From Nitriliruptoraceae bacterium (GTDB lineage: Bacteria; Actinomycetota; Nitriliruptoria; Nitriliruptorales; Nitriliruptoraceae): a stretch of 57,507 bases of DNA. The translations under genes were made by a program, and so were the position numbers. The notes beneath the pieces were generated by a model. It searched no databases, was not told the origin of the DNA, and was given only the letters and a program-made list of their open reading frames with translations. The stretch's first letter is position 1. Every line of letters starts with the position of its first letter. Below, in pieces: positions 9,056 through 18,124 of this stretch. Location of the stretch: the NCBI GenBank assembly GCA_007133465.1, contig SLMP01000140.1, forward strand, positions 1 through 57,507, given 5' to 3'.

Positions 9056-9996
9056 GATGCGCGGATCCTCGGGTCGAGGCGGGCGTAGAGCAGGTCGACG
9101 AGGACGTTGACGACGAGGAACGCGAGGGCCATGAACAGCACGGCGCCCTGCAGGACCGGGTAGTCGCGCCGCTGGACCGAGTCGAGCGCGAGCCGCCCGA
9201 GCCCCGGCCACGCGAACACCACCTCGACGACCACGATGCCGCCGAGCAGGGTCGCGAGCTGCAGCCCGGTGACCGTCACGATCGGGATCCAGGCGTTACG
9301 CAGGACGTGGTGACGGAGGACGTAGCGTTCGGGCAGGCCCTTGGCGCGGGCGAGCCGGACGTGCTCGGCCCCCATGGCCTCCAGCACGCTCGAGCGCACG
9401 AAGCGGGTGAGGATCGCGCCGGTGACGACCCCGGCCGTGACCGCGGGGAGCACCAGTCGCCGCAGCGACTCGACCGGGTCGACCAGCGGGGAGACGTAGC
9501 CGGACGGCGGGAACCAGCCGAGGCCGCGGGCGAAGATCAGGATCAGCAGCAGTCCGAACCAGAAGTCCGGGACGGACACGCCGATCTGTGCGAAGCCCGA
9601 CGCCGCGTAGTCGATCGGCTTGCCCTGCCGGACCGCGGAGAGGATGCCGGCCGGCAGCGCGATCACGAGCCCGACGAGGAGTGCCGCCGCCGCGAGCAGC
9701 ATCGTCGCCGGCAGCCGTTCGAGGAGCGCCGCGGTCACCGGCTGGCCGGTGCGGAAGCTCACGCCGAGGTCGCCCATCGCGGCCCGGGCGAGCCAGTCGA
9801 CGTACTGGACGACGATCGGTTGGTCGAGGCCGGCTCGGGCCACCAACGCCTCGTAGAGGTCCTGGTCGAAACGGGTGCCGAGCGCGGTGCGGACCGGGTC
9901 GCCGGGGACGAGGTGGATCAGGGCGAAGACCACGATCGACACGCCGAGCAGCGCCACGAGCGCCTGGGCGGACCGTCGCAGCGCGAACCTCGCCAC
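9052..9996 (-). CDS. Peptide ABC transporter permease (DppB/OppB type)
   Basis: 314 residues from the GTG at 9996. That start is chosen over the upstream GTG at 10050 because AGGAG precedes it at good spacing and because DppB proteins typically begin with a short basic stretch before the first helix, here MARFALRR then a hydrophobic segment ending in HLVPGDP. The EAA loop is in HVRLARAKGLPERYVLRHH. The predicted topology is six helices. Confidence 0.92.
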   Translation of the reverse strand: MARFALRRSAQALVALLGVSIVVFALIHLVPGDPVRTALGTRFDQDLYEALVARAGLDQPIVVQYVDWLARAAMGDLGVSFRTGQPVTAALLERLPATMLLAAAALLVGLVIALPAGILSAVRQGKPIDYAASGFAQIGVSVPDFWFGLLLILIFARGLGWFPPSGYVSPLVDPVESLRRLVLPAVTAGVVTGAILTRFVRSSVLEAMGAEHVRLARAKGLPERYVLRHHVLRNAWIPIVTVTGLQLATLLGGIVVVEVVFAWPGLGRLALDSVQRRDYPVLQGAVLFMALAFLVVNVLVDLLYARLDPRIRAS

Positions 9997-10119
9997 ACGG
10001 GCTCCTGCTCGCTCGAGGGACGGGAGGGAGGCGGTGCTCCCTCCCGTCACCGTGCCGTCGGGGTCGGGTGCGGGAGGCGGCCGGCCGTCGGAGGCGACCG
10101 ACCGCGGCCTGGCGTGGCG

Positions 10120-11742
10120 TCAGTCGAGCCGGGTGGTGGCGAAGCGCGTCGCCTGGTCCGGGCGGGTGTCGTAGCCGGACACGTTCGGCGACCAGGCCTC
10201 GACGATGTCGGGGTTGTAGAAGTAGATGTAGCTCGCGAGGTCGACGATCCGGGTCGCGGCCTGGTCGTAGAGCTCCTTGCGGGCGTCCTGGTCCACCTCG
10301 ACCCGGGCGTCGTCGAGCAGCTGGTCGACCTCCGCGTCCTCGAAGCCATGGAAGTTGAACCCGCCGGTCGAATGGTGCTGGGCGTAGTAGAAGTCGTCCG
10401 GGTCGATGTTGCCGAGCCACCCGAGCGCGAAGGCGTCGAACTCGCCCTCGCCCTGGTCGGCGAGCCAGGTGGAGAAGTCCTCGGTGCGGATCGACACGTC
10501 GATGCCGACCTCCTCGAGCTGGCTCGAGATCACCTGCGCGGCGGTCACGGTCTCCGGGAACTCGTTGGTGACCATCAGGTCCATGCTCAGACCGCTGACG
10601 TCCGCGTCGTCGAGCAACTGCTGGGCCTGCTCGACGTCACGTCCGTAGGGGGCGTGATCGAAGTACCAGAAGCTGGTCTCCGGGATCGCGGTCTCGTTCG
10701 GGGTGGCGGCGTCGAACTTGGCGGCCTCCGCGATCGTCGCCGGGTCGAGTGCGAAGGCGATCGCGCGCCGGACCTCCGGGTCGTCGTAGGGCTCGCGCTC
10801 GTTGTTGAGCGCCAGGTACCAGTAGTCGTTGCCCGCCACGCGGCCGAGCACGAGGTCGTCGCTGCCCTCGAGCTGGTCGATCTGTTGCGGCGGCACCGAG
10901 TCGGTCCAGTCGACCTCGCCGGTCTCCAGGTTGGTGATCTTCACCGACTCGTCGGGGATGACGCGGAACTCGACGCCGTCGAGGAACGGGCCCTCACCCC
11001 AGAAGTCCTCGTTGGCCTCCAGGACCACGTTGTTGCCGGGCGAGAACGACACGAAGCGGAACGGGCCCGTACCGACGGGCTCGTCGCCGAGCGTCCCGGC
11101 CGCGATGGCCTCGGCGGGGGCGATCGCCATGCCCTTGAACGGCCCGATCTGCTCGAGCAGGTTCGGCGCGGGGCGGTTGAGCCGCAGGGTGACCGTGCGC
11201 TCGTCGGTGGCGTCGAAGGCCTCCACCGCGTCCAGGCGGAAGGCGTTGGCCCCTTCCTCCGCGATGCGCTCGAAGGAGGCGACGACGTCCTCCGAGGTGA
11301 GCTCGGACCCGTCGTGGAAGGTGACGCCCTCGCGCAGCGTGAAGGTCCAGGTCAGCAGGTCGTCGGAGGTCTGCCAGTCCTCGGCCAGCGCCGGCTCCAT
11401 CGTCAGGTCGTCACCCGGCTGGACGAGGGTGTCGTAGACGTTCTCCAGCACCGTGAACGCGAACGACGACGAGGTGGTGTGTGGGTCGAGCTGGTCCGGG
11501 TCGCCGCCGATCGCGGCGATCAGGGTCCCGCCCGTGGCCTCCGAGGCGGGCTCGTCGTCGGCGTCCGGGTCGTCGGCGTCCGGGTCGTCCGCGGGGTCGC
11601 CGTCCGCCGCGTCGGTCTCGTCGGCCGGCGGGTCGTCGACATCCACCCCCTCACCTCCTCCACAGGCCACCAGCAGCAACGTCGCGGCGGCGAGCAGGGC
11701 GAGAGTTCGGGACCGGAGGGATGGACGGCGAGGCAGACGCAC
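10120..11742 (-). CDS. Peptide ABC transporter substrate-binding lipoprotein (SBP family 5)
   Basis: 540 residues from the GTG at 11742, preceded by AAGGAG at six bases. The signal peptide ends in a lipobox, LLVAC, so Cys27 or so should be lipidated. Next comes a low-complexity acidic linker rich in Asp, Pro and Ala, encoded partly by two exact 15-base repeats (11554-11568 and 11569-11583). The mature domain has the family 5 solute-binding pattern: GGDPDQLDPH near the start, then a DWQTSDDLLTWTFTLR segment. It captures peptides outside the cell for the permeases and ATPases encoded downstream. Confidence 0.93.
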   Translation of the reverse strand: MRLPRRPSLRSRTLALLAAATLLLVACGGGEGVDVDDPPADETDAADGDPADDPDADDPDADDEPASEATGGTLIAAIGGDPDQLDPHTTSSSFAFTVLENVYDTLVQPGDDLTMEPALAEDWQTSDDLLTWTFTLREGVTFHDGSELTSEDVVASFERIAEEGANAFRLDAVEAFDATDERTVTLRLNRPAPNLLEQIGPFKGMAIAPAEAIAAGTLGDEPVGTGPFRFVSFSPGNNVVLEANEDFWGEGPFLDGVEFRVIPDESVKITNLETGEVDWTDSVPPQQIDQLEGSDDLVLGRVAGNDYWYLALNNEREPYDDPEVRRAIAFALDPATIAEAAKFDAATPNETAIPETSFWYFDHAPYGRDVEQAQQLLDDADVSGLSMDLMVTNEFPETVTAAQVISSQLEEVGIDVSIRTEDFSTWLADQGEGEFDAFALGWLGNIDPDDFYYAQHHSTGGFNFHGFEDAEVDQLLDDARVEVDQDARKELYDQAATRIVDLASYIYFYNPDIVEAWSPNVSGYDTRPDQATRFATTRLD

Positions 11743-12107
11743 GAGCGCTCCTTCACAGGCGGAGCCATCCACCCTACGAACGCCGGTCGGCGGCGGACAG
11801 TGACCGGACGGCCAGCCCCCGCGAGGCTCTTCCCTCCCCCGGGCTGTGGACGAACGTGTGGGGATGTGGATGACCACCGGCATGGAACTCCACAGGGGTG
11901 GTTGCACGCCTGTGGTTCGTGCGACGCCCCGTCCGCGGGGTGGCACCGATCGCGTGGGGGCGTCGAACCCAGCCCAACGGGCCGCCGGAGCCGAACCGAC
12001 CGTGTCGCGGCCCGTGCCCCGGCCCGTGCGGCGGTTCTCGCCGAACGTGCGGGCTCCGCCCCGGTCCCGGCTACGGTCGTCGTGACGACACGCAGGAGGT
12101 CGGCGAG
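11743..12107. promoter_or_regulatory. Divergent regulatory interval between the transporter operon and marR
   Basis: 365 bases with no supported gene. It should hold the promoters of the transporter operon (minus) and marR (plus). TGTGGACGA (11845-11853) and TGTGGATGA (11865-11873) are near-repeats 20 bases apart. An ACCACC and GGTGGT pair also flanks the next 30 bases and could be a regulator site. A TACGGT -10-like hexamer lies at 12072-12077. Confidence 0.4.
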
Positions 12108-12635
12108 GTGGCGGGCGAACAGCGAGTGACGCACCCCGCCACCGGACCTGGTGAGGTCCTCGGCCCGCCGGCCGCACCGGGCGGTCTCGACGCCCGCGGG
12201 GAGGTGCCCCTCGTCGTGCTGCTCCACGAGCTCGGCCACCACCTCCACGCCGTCGGCATCCGCTTCGCGGCCCGCGAAGCGCTGCACCCGACCGACGTGC
12301 AGGCACTGTCGGTCCTCGCGCTGGCCGGTGGGCAGCTCACGGCTGGCGAGCTCGCCCGGTCGCTGGAGCTCTCGACGGGTGCGACGACCCGGCTCGTCGA
12401 CCGGCTCGAGCAGGTCGGGCACGTCACGCGGTTCGCGGACGAGGCGGACCGCCGGCGACGGCACGTCGCGATCAGCCCGACCGCGATGGCCACCGCGGGC
12501 AGCTTCTTCGGGCAGCTGGCAACGGTGATGGAGACGGTCGTCGCGCACTACGACGAGCGGGAGCAGGCCACGATCCGGCGCTTCCTCACCGAGGTGATCG
12601 CCGTGGTCAGCGACCACGCCTCGATGGACCCCTGA
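12108..12635 (+). CDS. MarR-family transcriptional regulator
   Basis: 175 residues from the GTG at 12108, with AGGAGG eight bases before it. The frame is open upstream but carries no family similarity. The winged helix-turn-helix spans about residues 60-130: LTAGELARSLELSTGATTRLVDRLEQVGHVTR, then the wing with DEADRRRRHVAIS. The C-terminal helix would form the dimer interface. It is divergent from the oligopeptide transporter operon, which makes that operon a likely target. The ligand is unknown. Confidence 0.88.
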   Translation: MAGEQRVTHPATGPGEVLGPPAAPGGLDARGEVPLVVLLHELGHHLHAVGIRFAAREALHPTDVQALSVLALAGGQLTAGELARSLELSTGATTRLVDRLEQVGHVTRFADEADRRRRHVAISPTAMATAGSFFGQLATVMETVVAHYDEREQATIRRFLTEVIAVVSDHASMDP

Positions 12636-13653
12636 GCTGGCTCAGGCCGGCACGCCGCCCGCGGGTGCGCCACCGCGGCAGAGGGACGAACGGGTAGGCC
12701 GCGAGCGTGCGCGCCATGCCCTCCTCGAGGGGCACCCGCGGCTCCCAGCCGAGCTCCTCGCGCGCCCGGTCCGATGCGTACCCACCGGCGTGCGTGACGT
12801 ACTCCATCGAGGAAGCACTGAACGGGGGCGTGCGTCCGAGCCAGCGCCCACCGACCTCCGCGCCCACCCCCAGCGCTCGCACCACGGCCCGCGGCATGGA
12901 CGGCAGGGTCACCCCGAGGTGGCGCGCGTGGTAGCCGAAGAACGCACGGACGGGCACCGGAGGTGCCGCGAGGTTGTAGACGCGCCCGGCCGCGTGCGGC
13001 GCCGCCGCGGCCCGGACGATGCCGTCCACCACGTCGTCGACGTAGGTCGGGGACAGCCACCAGCGCCCCCCGTCGACGAGCGGCAGCAGCCCTCGCGCAG
13101 CGAGCGCGAGCGGCCGTTCGATCCACGGCTGCGACCGGACCCCGTAGATGTCGCCGGGACGCACGATCGTGGCAGCCAGCCCGTGCTCGGCCGCGACGTG
13201 CAGCACCGCGTGTTCCGCCGCGATCTTGGTGTCGGTGTAGAGACCACCGCTCGGGACCAGCGGGGCGTCCTCCGCGGTCATCGACCCCGGCGCGCAGCGG
13301 GCGCCGTAGACCGTGATCGACGAGATGTGCACGAACCGTCCGACGCCCCGGCGGGCGGCCGCGAGGGCGGCGCGCCGTGAGCCCTCGACGTTGACGGCGA
13401 CGAAGCGGGCCGGGTCGCCCGCCTCCGCGACGATCGCCGCGGTGTGGACGACGACGTCCGCGCCGGCGAACGCCTCCCAGCCCGGACCGTCGGCGGTGAC
13501 GTCGCACGGCACCCACGTGACCTCGTCGAGGTCGGGCGCCACGATGTCGAGCGCCACCACCTCGGCGCCCGTGTCGCGATAGTGGGCCGCGACGTGCGAG
13601 CCGAGGAAGCCGGCCGCACCCGTGACCGCGACGCGCAGGCGGGGTTCGCTCAC
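12607..13653 (-). CDS. NAD-dependent epimerase/dehydratase (extended SDR)
   Basis: 348 residues. GAAGFLGSH at residues 11-19 is the Rossmann nucleotide-binding motif, the active-site motif is YTDTK and a serine lies in HISSITVYG. The overall pattern resembles the extended SDRs that act on nucleotide sugars or sterols (3-beta-HSD-like). The substrate cannot be told from sequence. The 3' end overlaps the marR coding end by 29 bases, tail to tail. The gene for a small membrane protein lies 52 bases upstream on the same strand. Confidence 0.85.
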   Translation of the reverse strand: MSEPRLRVAVTGAAGFLGSHVAAHYRDTGAEVVALDIVAPDLDEVTWVPCDVTADGPGWEAFAGADVVVHTAAIVAEAGDPARFVAVNVEGSRRAALAAARRGVGRFVHISSITVYGARCAPGSMTAEDAPLVPSGGLYTDTKIAAEHAVLHVAAEHGLAATIVRPGDIYGVRSQPWIERPLALAARGLLPLVDGGRWWLSPTYVDDVVDGIVRAAAAPHAAGRVYNLAAPPVPVRAFFGYHARHLGVTLPSMPRAVVRALGVGAEVGGRWLGRTPPFSASSMEYVTHAGGYASDRAREELGWEPRVPLEEGMARTLAAYPFVPLPRWRTRGRRAGLSQLRGPSRRGR

Positions 13654-13705
13654 CGCGGTGCCACCGCCCGCGTCATGCTGCGCTCACCGCGAGATCACGC
13701 GGCGC

Positions 13706-13975
13706 TCACAGCGAGCGCGGCTCCTCCCACAGCGCCTCGTCGAGCTCCTGGTCCCGCTTGCGCTTCAGGACGAACGCCGCGGCCGCGGCCCCGAGCCCGA
13801 GCAGCACGACGAACAGCCCCGTCTTGCCGCCCTTGTCGTCGTCCGCGGTGAGGTCCTCGACCTTGTCGACCACCTGGTCGGAGAGCTGCTTGCCCTTCTT
13901 CTCGGCCTTCTTGCGCAGCGCCTCGGCCTCGGCCTCGAGCTTGTCGATCTTCTTCGCGATCTTGGACGTTCCCAC
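13706..13975 (-). CDS. Small coiled-coil membrane protein (YtxH-like)
   Basis: 89 residues from the GTG at 13975, with AAGGGA at six bases. The first 50 residues are charged and heptad-like, rich in Lys, Glu and Ala. Then one membrane helix (about residues 53-70) is followed by KRKR and an acidic tail. No family can be assigned with confidence. The layout resembles YtxH-type or apolipoprotein-like small proteins. Positive residues after the helix suggest that the C-terminus is cytoplasmic. Confidence 0.65.
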   Translation of the reverse strand: MGTSKIAKKIDKLEAEAEALRKKAEKKGKQLSDQVVDKVEDLTADDDKGGKTGLFVVLLGLGAAAAAFVLKRKRDQELDEALWEEPRSL

Positions 13976-14206
13976 GCTGGTCCCTTCCGTTGACCGTCGG
14001 GCCTGGGCCGACGGGGTTGGTTCGATGCTAGCGCCGGCCGCGCGCCGGCACCCGGCCGTCCGAACCCCGGCCTGGCGAACGCCCACGCCGGCCGTCGGTT
14101 CGCGGGCATCCCTGCGGCGAGCATCGTCGGATGACGCGACCTTGCGCGCCGAGCCGAGCCGACACCTAGCCTGTGGCCGGGCCTGTGCGCCGGAAACGGA
14201 CGGACG

Positions 14207-15874
14207 ATGAGCACGCGGACCTTCGACGGCGGCGGCAGCAGCCTCGCCACCACGATCGCGGCGCTCGAGGCGGCGAACATCCGGCTGGGGCCCGAGGACC
14301 ACGTCGTCCGCACGTCGCTCGACACCTTCGACGGGCGGCTCGCCGCCGCTGGCCTGCGGCTCGAACGCCGGTGCGGAGCCGCGGACGTGCTCGAGCTGCG
14401 CGGTCCCGACGGCGTCCCGGCACGGCTGACGCTGCCCGCAGCGACCCTGCCGACCACCGGCGGAAGCGACGCCTCCCCGGTCCGCACCGGCGTGCTGGAC
14501 CCGCGTGACCTCCCGCCCGGCCCGTTCCGTTCACGGCTGACCACCGTGACCCGCGAACGGGTCCTGGTCTCGTACCTCACGCTCGTCACGCGCCGGCGGG
14601 AGGGCGACCGACCCGGTCGCGAGGGCGCGCCGACCGTCGCGGTGGGCGTGGACCGCTGGGCGTCCCTCGCGGTCGGCAGGTACGCGACGCGCCGGGCGCC
14701 CGACCCGCACGCCCGCGACGCCCTGCAGGCGTGGACCGCCGAGGGGTGGGCGATCGCGGCGTGGACCCTGGAGGGGTGGACGCTCGAGGTCATCGAACTG
14801 CCCGGCCATCCGAAGCCCGCCGCCGAACTCGTGCGGCGAACGACCCGTCGTGGGCTGTCGTCCCACGAGGGCGACGCGCTCGACCTCGCCCTGCGCCGCG
14901 CCGGCGTCGACGCGGGCGGCTGGAAGGGACCGGCCCGGACCGCGTTGGACCGGCACGCCCCCGCGCTCCCCGGGTACCGCACGGTGCTGCGCGACCTGCT
15001 CGCCTCCCTCGAGGCCAACTGGCAGGGGACGATCGAGCACCTCGACAGCGAGTTCCTCCACCAGACGCGCATCGCCGTGCGCCGGACACGGTCCGTGCTC
15101 GCCGAGGGCCGCGGGGTGCTCCCGGTCGACGTCAGACGGGACCAGCGTGAGGCGTTCGCGTGGCTCGGCGCGCTCACGGGTCCGGCGCGTGACCTGGACG
15201 TCTACGTGGAGGGCTGGTCGCAGCTGACCTCGCCACTGCCGGCGGCGGCGGCGCGGGCGCTCGACCCGGTCCGTGACCACCTGGTCGCGCAGCGCGCCGC
15301 CGAGCACACCACCGTGAGCGCAGCGATGCGCTCCGAGCGCGCCGCGGCGGTGCTCACGGCGTGGCGGGCGTGGCTCGCGCTGTCGGACGACGCCGTGTCG
15401 GGCGGCCGCCGCGCGGACCACCCCCTCGGCGAGGTCGCCGCGACGCGCTTGCGCGAGGCCCAGGAGCAGGTGATCACCGACGGCCGCGCGATCGGGTCCG
15501 ACTCGCCACCCGAGGCGCTCCACGAGCTCCGCAAGGACGCGAAGCGCCTGCGCTATCTGCTCGAGTCCTTCGGGCCGCTCGGCGGGCGCAAGCGCCTGCG
15601 GGACATCCTCGGCCACCTGAAGCTGCTGCAGGACAACCTCGGCGAGTTCCAGGACACCCAGGTGCAGGCCGACCGGCTCCGCTCCTCCGCGGCCGAGACC
15701 GCCGGGGCGGGGCGGCTGGCGCCGGACGCGGACGCAGCGGTCGAACGCCTCGCCGGCATCCTCGAGGCGCGCGGGGCCGCGGCCCGCGACGACTTCGCCC
15801 GGTGCTTCGCGGACTACAGCGCGCGACGGACCCGCCGCACCGTGGCGGCGCTGATCGATGGGATGTCGCGGTGA
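14207..15874 (+). CDS. CYTH-like/CHAD domain protein, putative polyphosphate-binding
   Basis: 555 residues. The N-terminal 200 residues resemble a degenerate CYTH (triphosphate tunnel) domain: the SLDTFDGRLAAAGLRLERR segment matches the family pattern, but the ExExK motif is missing, so catalysis is unlikely. The CHAD domain follows, with conserved histidine helices at H285 (HQTRIAVRRTR) and H439 (HELRKDAKRLRY). CHAD domains bind inorganic polyphosphate through these basic helices. The stop overlaps the start of a ParA-type ATPase gene (GTGA), so the two are translationally coupled. Confidence 0.85.
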   Translation: MSTRTFDGGGSSLATTIAALEAANIRLGPEDHVVRTSLDTFDGRLAAAGLRLERRCGAADVLELRGPDGVPARLTLPAATLPTTGGSDASPVRTGVLDPRDLPPGPFRSRLTTVTRERVLVSYLTLVTRRREGDRPGREGAPTVAVGVDRWASLAVGRYATRRAPDPHARDALQAWTAEGWAIAAWTLEGWTLEVIELPGHPKPAAELVRRTTRRGLSSHEGDALDLALRRAGVDAGGWKGPARTALDRHAPALPGYRTVLRDLLASLEANWQGTIEHLDSEFLHQTRIAVRRTRSVLAEGRGVLPVDVRRDQREAFAWLGALTGPARDLDVYVEGWSQLTSPLPAAAARALDPVRDHLVAQRAAEHTTVSAAMRSERAAAVLTAWRAWLALSDDAVSGGRRADHPLGEVAATRLREAQEQVITDGRAIGSDSPPEALHELRKDAKRLRYLLESFGPLGGRKRLRDILGHLKLLQDNLGEFQDTQVQADRLRSSAAETAGAGRLAPDADAAVERLAGILEARGAAARDDFARCFADYSARRTRRTVAALIDGMSR

Positions 15875-16614
15875 AGGTGCTCGCAGTCGTCAGCATCAAG
15901 GGCGGGGTGGGCAAGACCGCGTCGGCGGTGAACCTCGCGTACGAGGCCAGCCGGACCGGCGCCCGGGTGCTCGTCTGGGACCTGGACGCGCAGGGATCCG
16001 CCACCTACCTGCTACGGGTCCGCCAGCGGCTGGCGGGTGGCGGCGCCCACGGCCTCGTCGCCGCCGGTGGCGAGCTCGGCCGCCACGTCCGCGCCACCAC
16101 GCACCCCGGGCTGCACGTGCTGCCCGGCGACCTGTCGTTGCGGTTCCTGGACCGCGAGCTCGACGCGGCCGGCAAGCCACGCCGACGGGTCGGCGCACTG
16201 CTGCGACCCCTGCGCGCGAGCTACGACCTCGCCGTCATCGACTGCCCGCCGGGCGCCTCGCTGGCCATCGAGAGCGTGCTGCGCGCCGCCGACGCCCTGC
16301 TCGTCCCGGTGGTCCCGACGACGCTCGCGATGCGCACGCTCGAGCAGTTCGAGCACATCGTGGCGACCCGCCGCCGGCCGCCCACGCTGCTCGCCCACGT
16401 CTCCATGCTCGATCGCCGCAAGACCCTGCAGCGACGTACGGTCGAGGAGCTCGCTGCCCGGCCCGGGACCCTCGCCACGGTCGTACCGAACGCGAGCGTC
16501 GTGGAGCGGATGGGCCCGGAGCGCGCCCCGGTCGCCGTGTTCGCCCCGCGGTCCGTGGCTGCGGCGGCCTACGAACGGCTGTGGCAGGAGCTCGCCGTGC
16601 AGCTGTGGCCGTGA
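15871..16614 (+). CDS. ParA/MinD-type ATPase coupled to a CHAD protein
   Basis: 247 residues. The deviant Walker A motif is KGGVGKT with the signature lysine K10 and the P-loop K15. Walker A' is DLDAQGS and Walker B is VIDCPPGAS. This is a complete ParA-superfamily ATPase, distinct from the Soj-type ParA at 43889. No ParB-type partner gene and no parS site lie nearby. The only coupled gene is the upstream CHAD protein. Such orphan ATPases often position cargo on the nucleoid; the cargo here is inferred to be polyphosphate. Confidence 0.88.
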   Translation: MKVLAVVSIKGGVGKTASAVNLAYEASRTGARVLVWDLDAQGSATYLLRVRQRLAGGGAHGLVAAGGELGRHVRATTHPGLHVLPGDLSLRFLDRELDAAGKPRRRVGALLRPLRASYDLAVIDCPPGASLAIESVLRAADALLVPVVPTTLAMRTLEQFEHIVATRRRPPTLLAHVSMLDRRKTLQRRTVEELAARPGTLATVVPNASVVERMGPERAPVAVFAPRSVAAAAYERLWQELAVQLWP

Positions 16615-16617
16615 CCC

Positions 16618-17389
16618 CGGGCCGAGGCAACGCGCCGGGTCGGCCTGGACGAGGACGTGGTGGGGCTGGCGGCGGACGTCCGCTACGACCTCGCCGGCGC
16701 CCCGGTCGTCCCCGGCCTCCACGACGCCCACCAGCACCTGAGCGCCCGCGGGGAGGAGCTCCGACGCTGCGACCTCTCGAAGGCGGCGGTGGCCGACCTC
16801 GACGAGCTCGCCGCCGCGCTGACCCGGTACGCGGCGGACCTGCCGGCCGATGCGTGGGTGCTCGGCGTCGGCTTCGACGACGCGAAGCTCGGCGGGCTGC
16901 CGACCAGGTCCGGCGCATCGCCCAGCTCGGCGTGGTCCCCGTGCCGCAGGCTCGCTTCCTCAGCGAGCTCGGTCACGCCTACCTCGCCGGTGTGGGACCG
17001 GATCGGCGCGCGCTGCTCTATCGGCAGCGCGCCTACCTCGACGCGGGCATCGAGGTGCCCGGGAGCTCGGACTGTCCGGTGGTCGCCGGGGCGCCGCTGC
17101 TCGGGATCCCGGCGCTGGTGACCCGCGAGCTGCCCGACGGGACGGTGCTGAACCCGGACGAGCGGCTGACCCCGCTGGAGGCGTTGCGGGCGTTCACGGT
17201 CGGCTCGGCCTACGCCGACCACCAGGAGCAGCGCAAGGGACGCCTGCGGCGCGGGATGCTCGCCGACCTGGTGGTGCTCGGTGACGGATCGGCGGCCGTC
17301 CCACCCGAGGCATCGGCGACGGCGAGGTGGTGGCGACCGTCGTCGGTAGCGAGGTCCTCCACGGGATGGGCCGGCTCGCGGGGCGGTGA
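16618..17389 (+). pseudogene. Decayed amidohydrolase (YtcJ-like) fragment
   Basis: Three pieces of one amidohydrolase can be read in different frames. The first, to about 16900, contains the metal-binding HDAHQHL after VVPGL and ends in LGVGFDDAKLGG. The second, from about 16900 to 17295, begins with DQVRRIAQLGVVPV and includes GSSDCPV and the C-terminal GMLADLVVLGDG. The third ends in VVGSEVLHGMGRLAGR at 17389. Compared with the usual 500-550 residues, the start and roughly 250 residues of the barrel are missing, with a frame change at the deletion and another near 17295. No function is expected. Confidence 0.8.
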
Positions 17390-17407
17390 GGGCATCGCCG
17401 GCGGGGG

Positions 17408-18124
17408 TCACCGGACGGCACCCCCGACGACCAGCCGCAGCACGAGCTCCAGCCCGTGCGCCGGTCCGGTCGTGCGCGGGAGCAGCAACGTCCGGATCCC
17501 GAGTTGCGCCGCCCCGCCGTCGTCGCGCCAGCTGTCACCGACCATCAGCGCCCGCTCCGGTGCCACGCCCAGCCGGTCGAGGGCGGTCGTGAAGATGACG
17601 GTGTCGGGCTTGACGACCCCGGCCTCGAAGGAGAGCACGACCTCATCGAGCAGGTCGCCGAGCCCGGCACGGTCCAGCACGACGCGCACGTCGATGCCGA
17701 CGTTGGAGACCAGCGCGGTGCGCACGCCCCGGTCGGCCAGTGCACGCAGGAGCGGGATGGTGTCGTCGTAGGGGATCCAGGTCTCGAGCATCGTGGCGTA
17801 CATCGCGTCGGCCAGCTCGAGGTCGACGTGCGGCGCTCGCTCGACCAAGGCGTCGTAGACCGACCGGTGGCTGGCCGGATCGAGGTCCCGCCGGTTGTCC
17901 GGGTCGACGTCGCGAGCCTGTTCCCAGATCCGGTCGGCCCAGGCCGTCAGCTCGGACACCTTCGCGGCACCGAGGACCTCGACCGGGTCACCGTCGCGGC
18001 CGGCGTGTTCCCAGGCCAGCGCGAGCCACGTCGCGGCGTCGCCCTGGTCCACCAGGGTCGCGTGGAAGTCGAAGAGCACGGCCTCGATCGGCTCGACGAC
18101 GGAGGGGCGGTCGGGGGCGGTCAC
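17408..18124 (-). CDS. HAD-superfamily hydrolase
   Basis: 238 residues from the GTG at 18124, which overlaps the stop of the YibE/F gene (GTGA) and has AGGAGG nine bases upstream. Motif I reads FDFHATL, so the usual second aspartate of DxD is His. Motif II is in LVSNVG, the motif III lysine in VVKPD, and motif IV is GDSWRDDGGA. The cap domain lies between residues 25 and 100. It is a phosphatase or dehalogenase-like enzyme of unknown substrate; the His substitution could change its activity. Confidence 0.85.
   Translation of the reverse strand: MTAPDRPSVVEPIEAVLFDFHATLVDQGDAATWLALAWEHAGRDGDPVEVLGAAKVSELTAWADRIWEQARDVDPDNRRDLDPASHRSVYDALVERAPHVDLELADAMYATMLETWIPYDDTIPLLRALADRGVRTALVSNVGIDVRVVLDRAGLGDLLDEVVLSFEAGVVKPDTVIFTTALDRLGVAPERALMVGDSWRDDGGAAQLGIRTLLLPRTTGPAHGLELVLRLVVGGAVR

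Noticed and set aside
8902-12129. 1075-codon plus-strand open frame
   Set aside because: It runs antisense through the permease and binding-protein genes, which have clear domain matches and ribosome binding sites. Very high GC produces long false frames.
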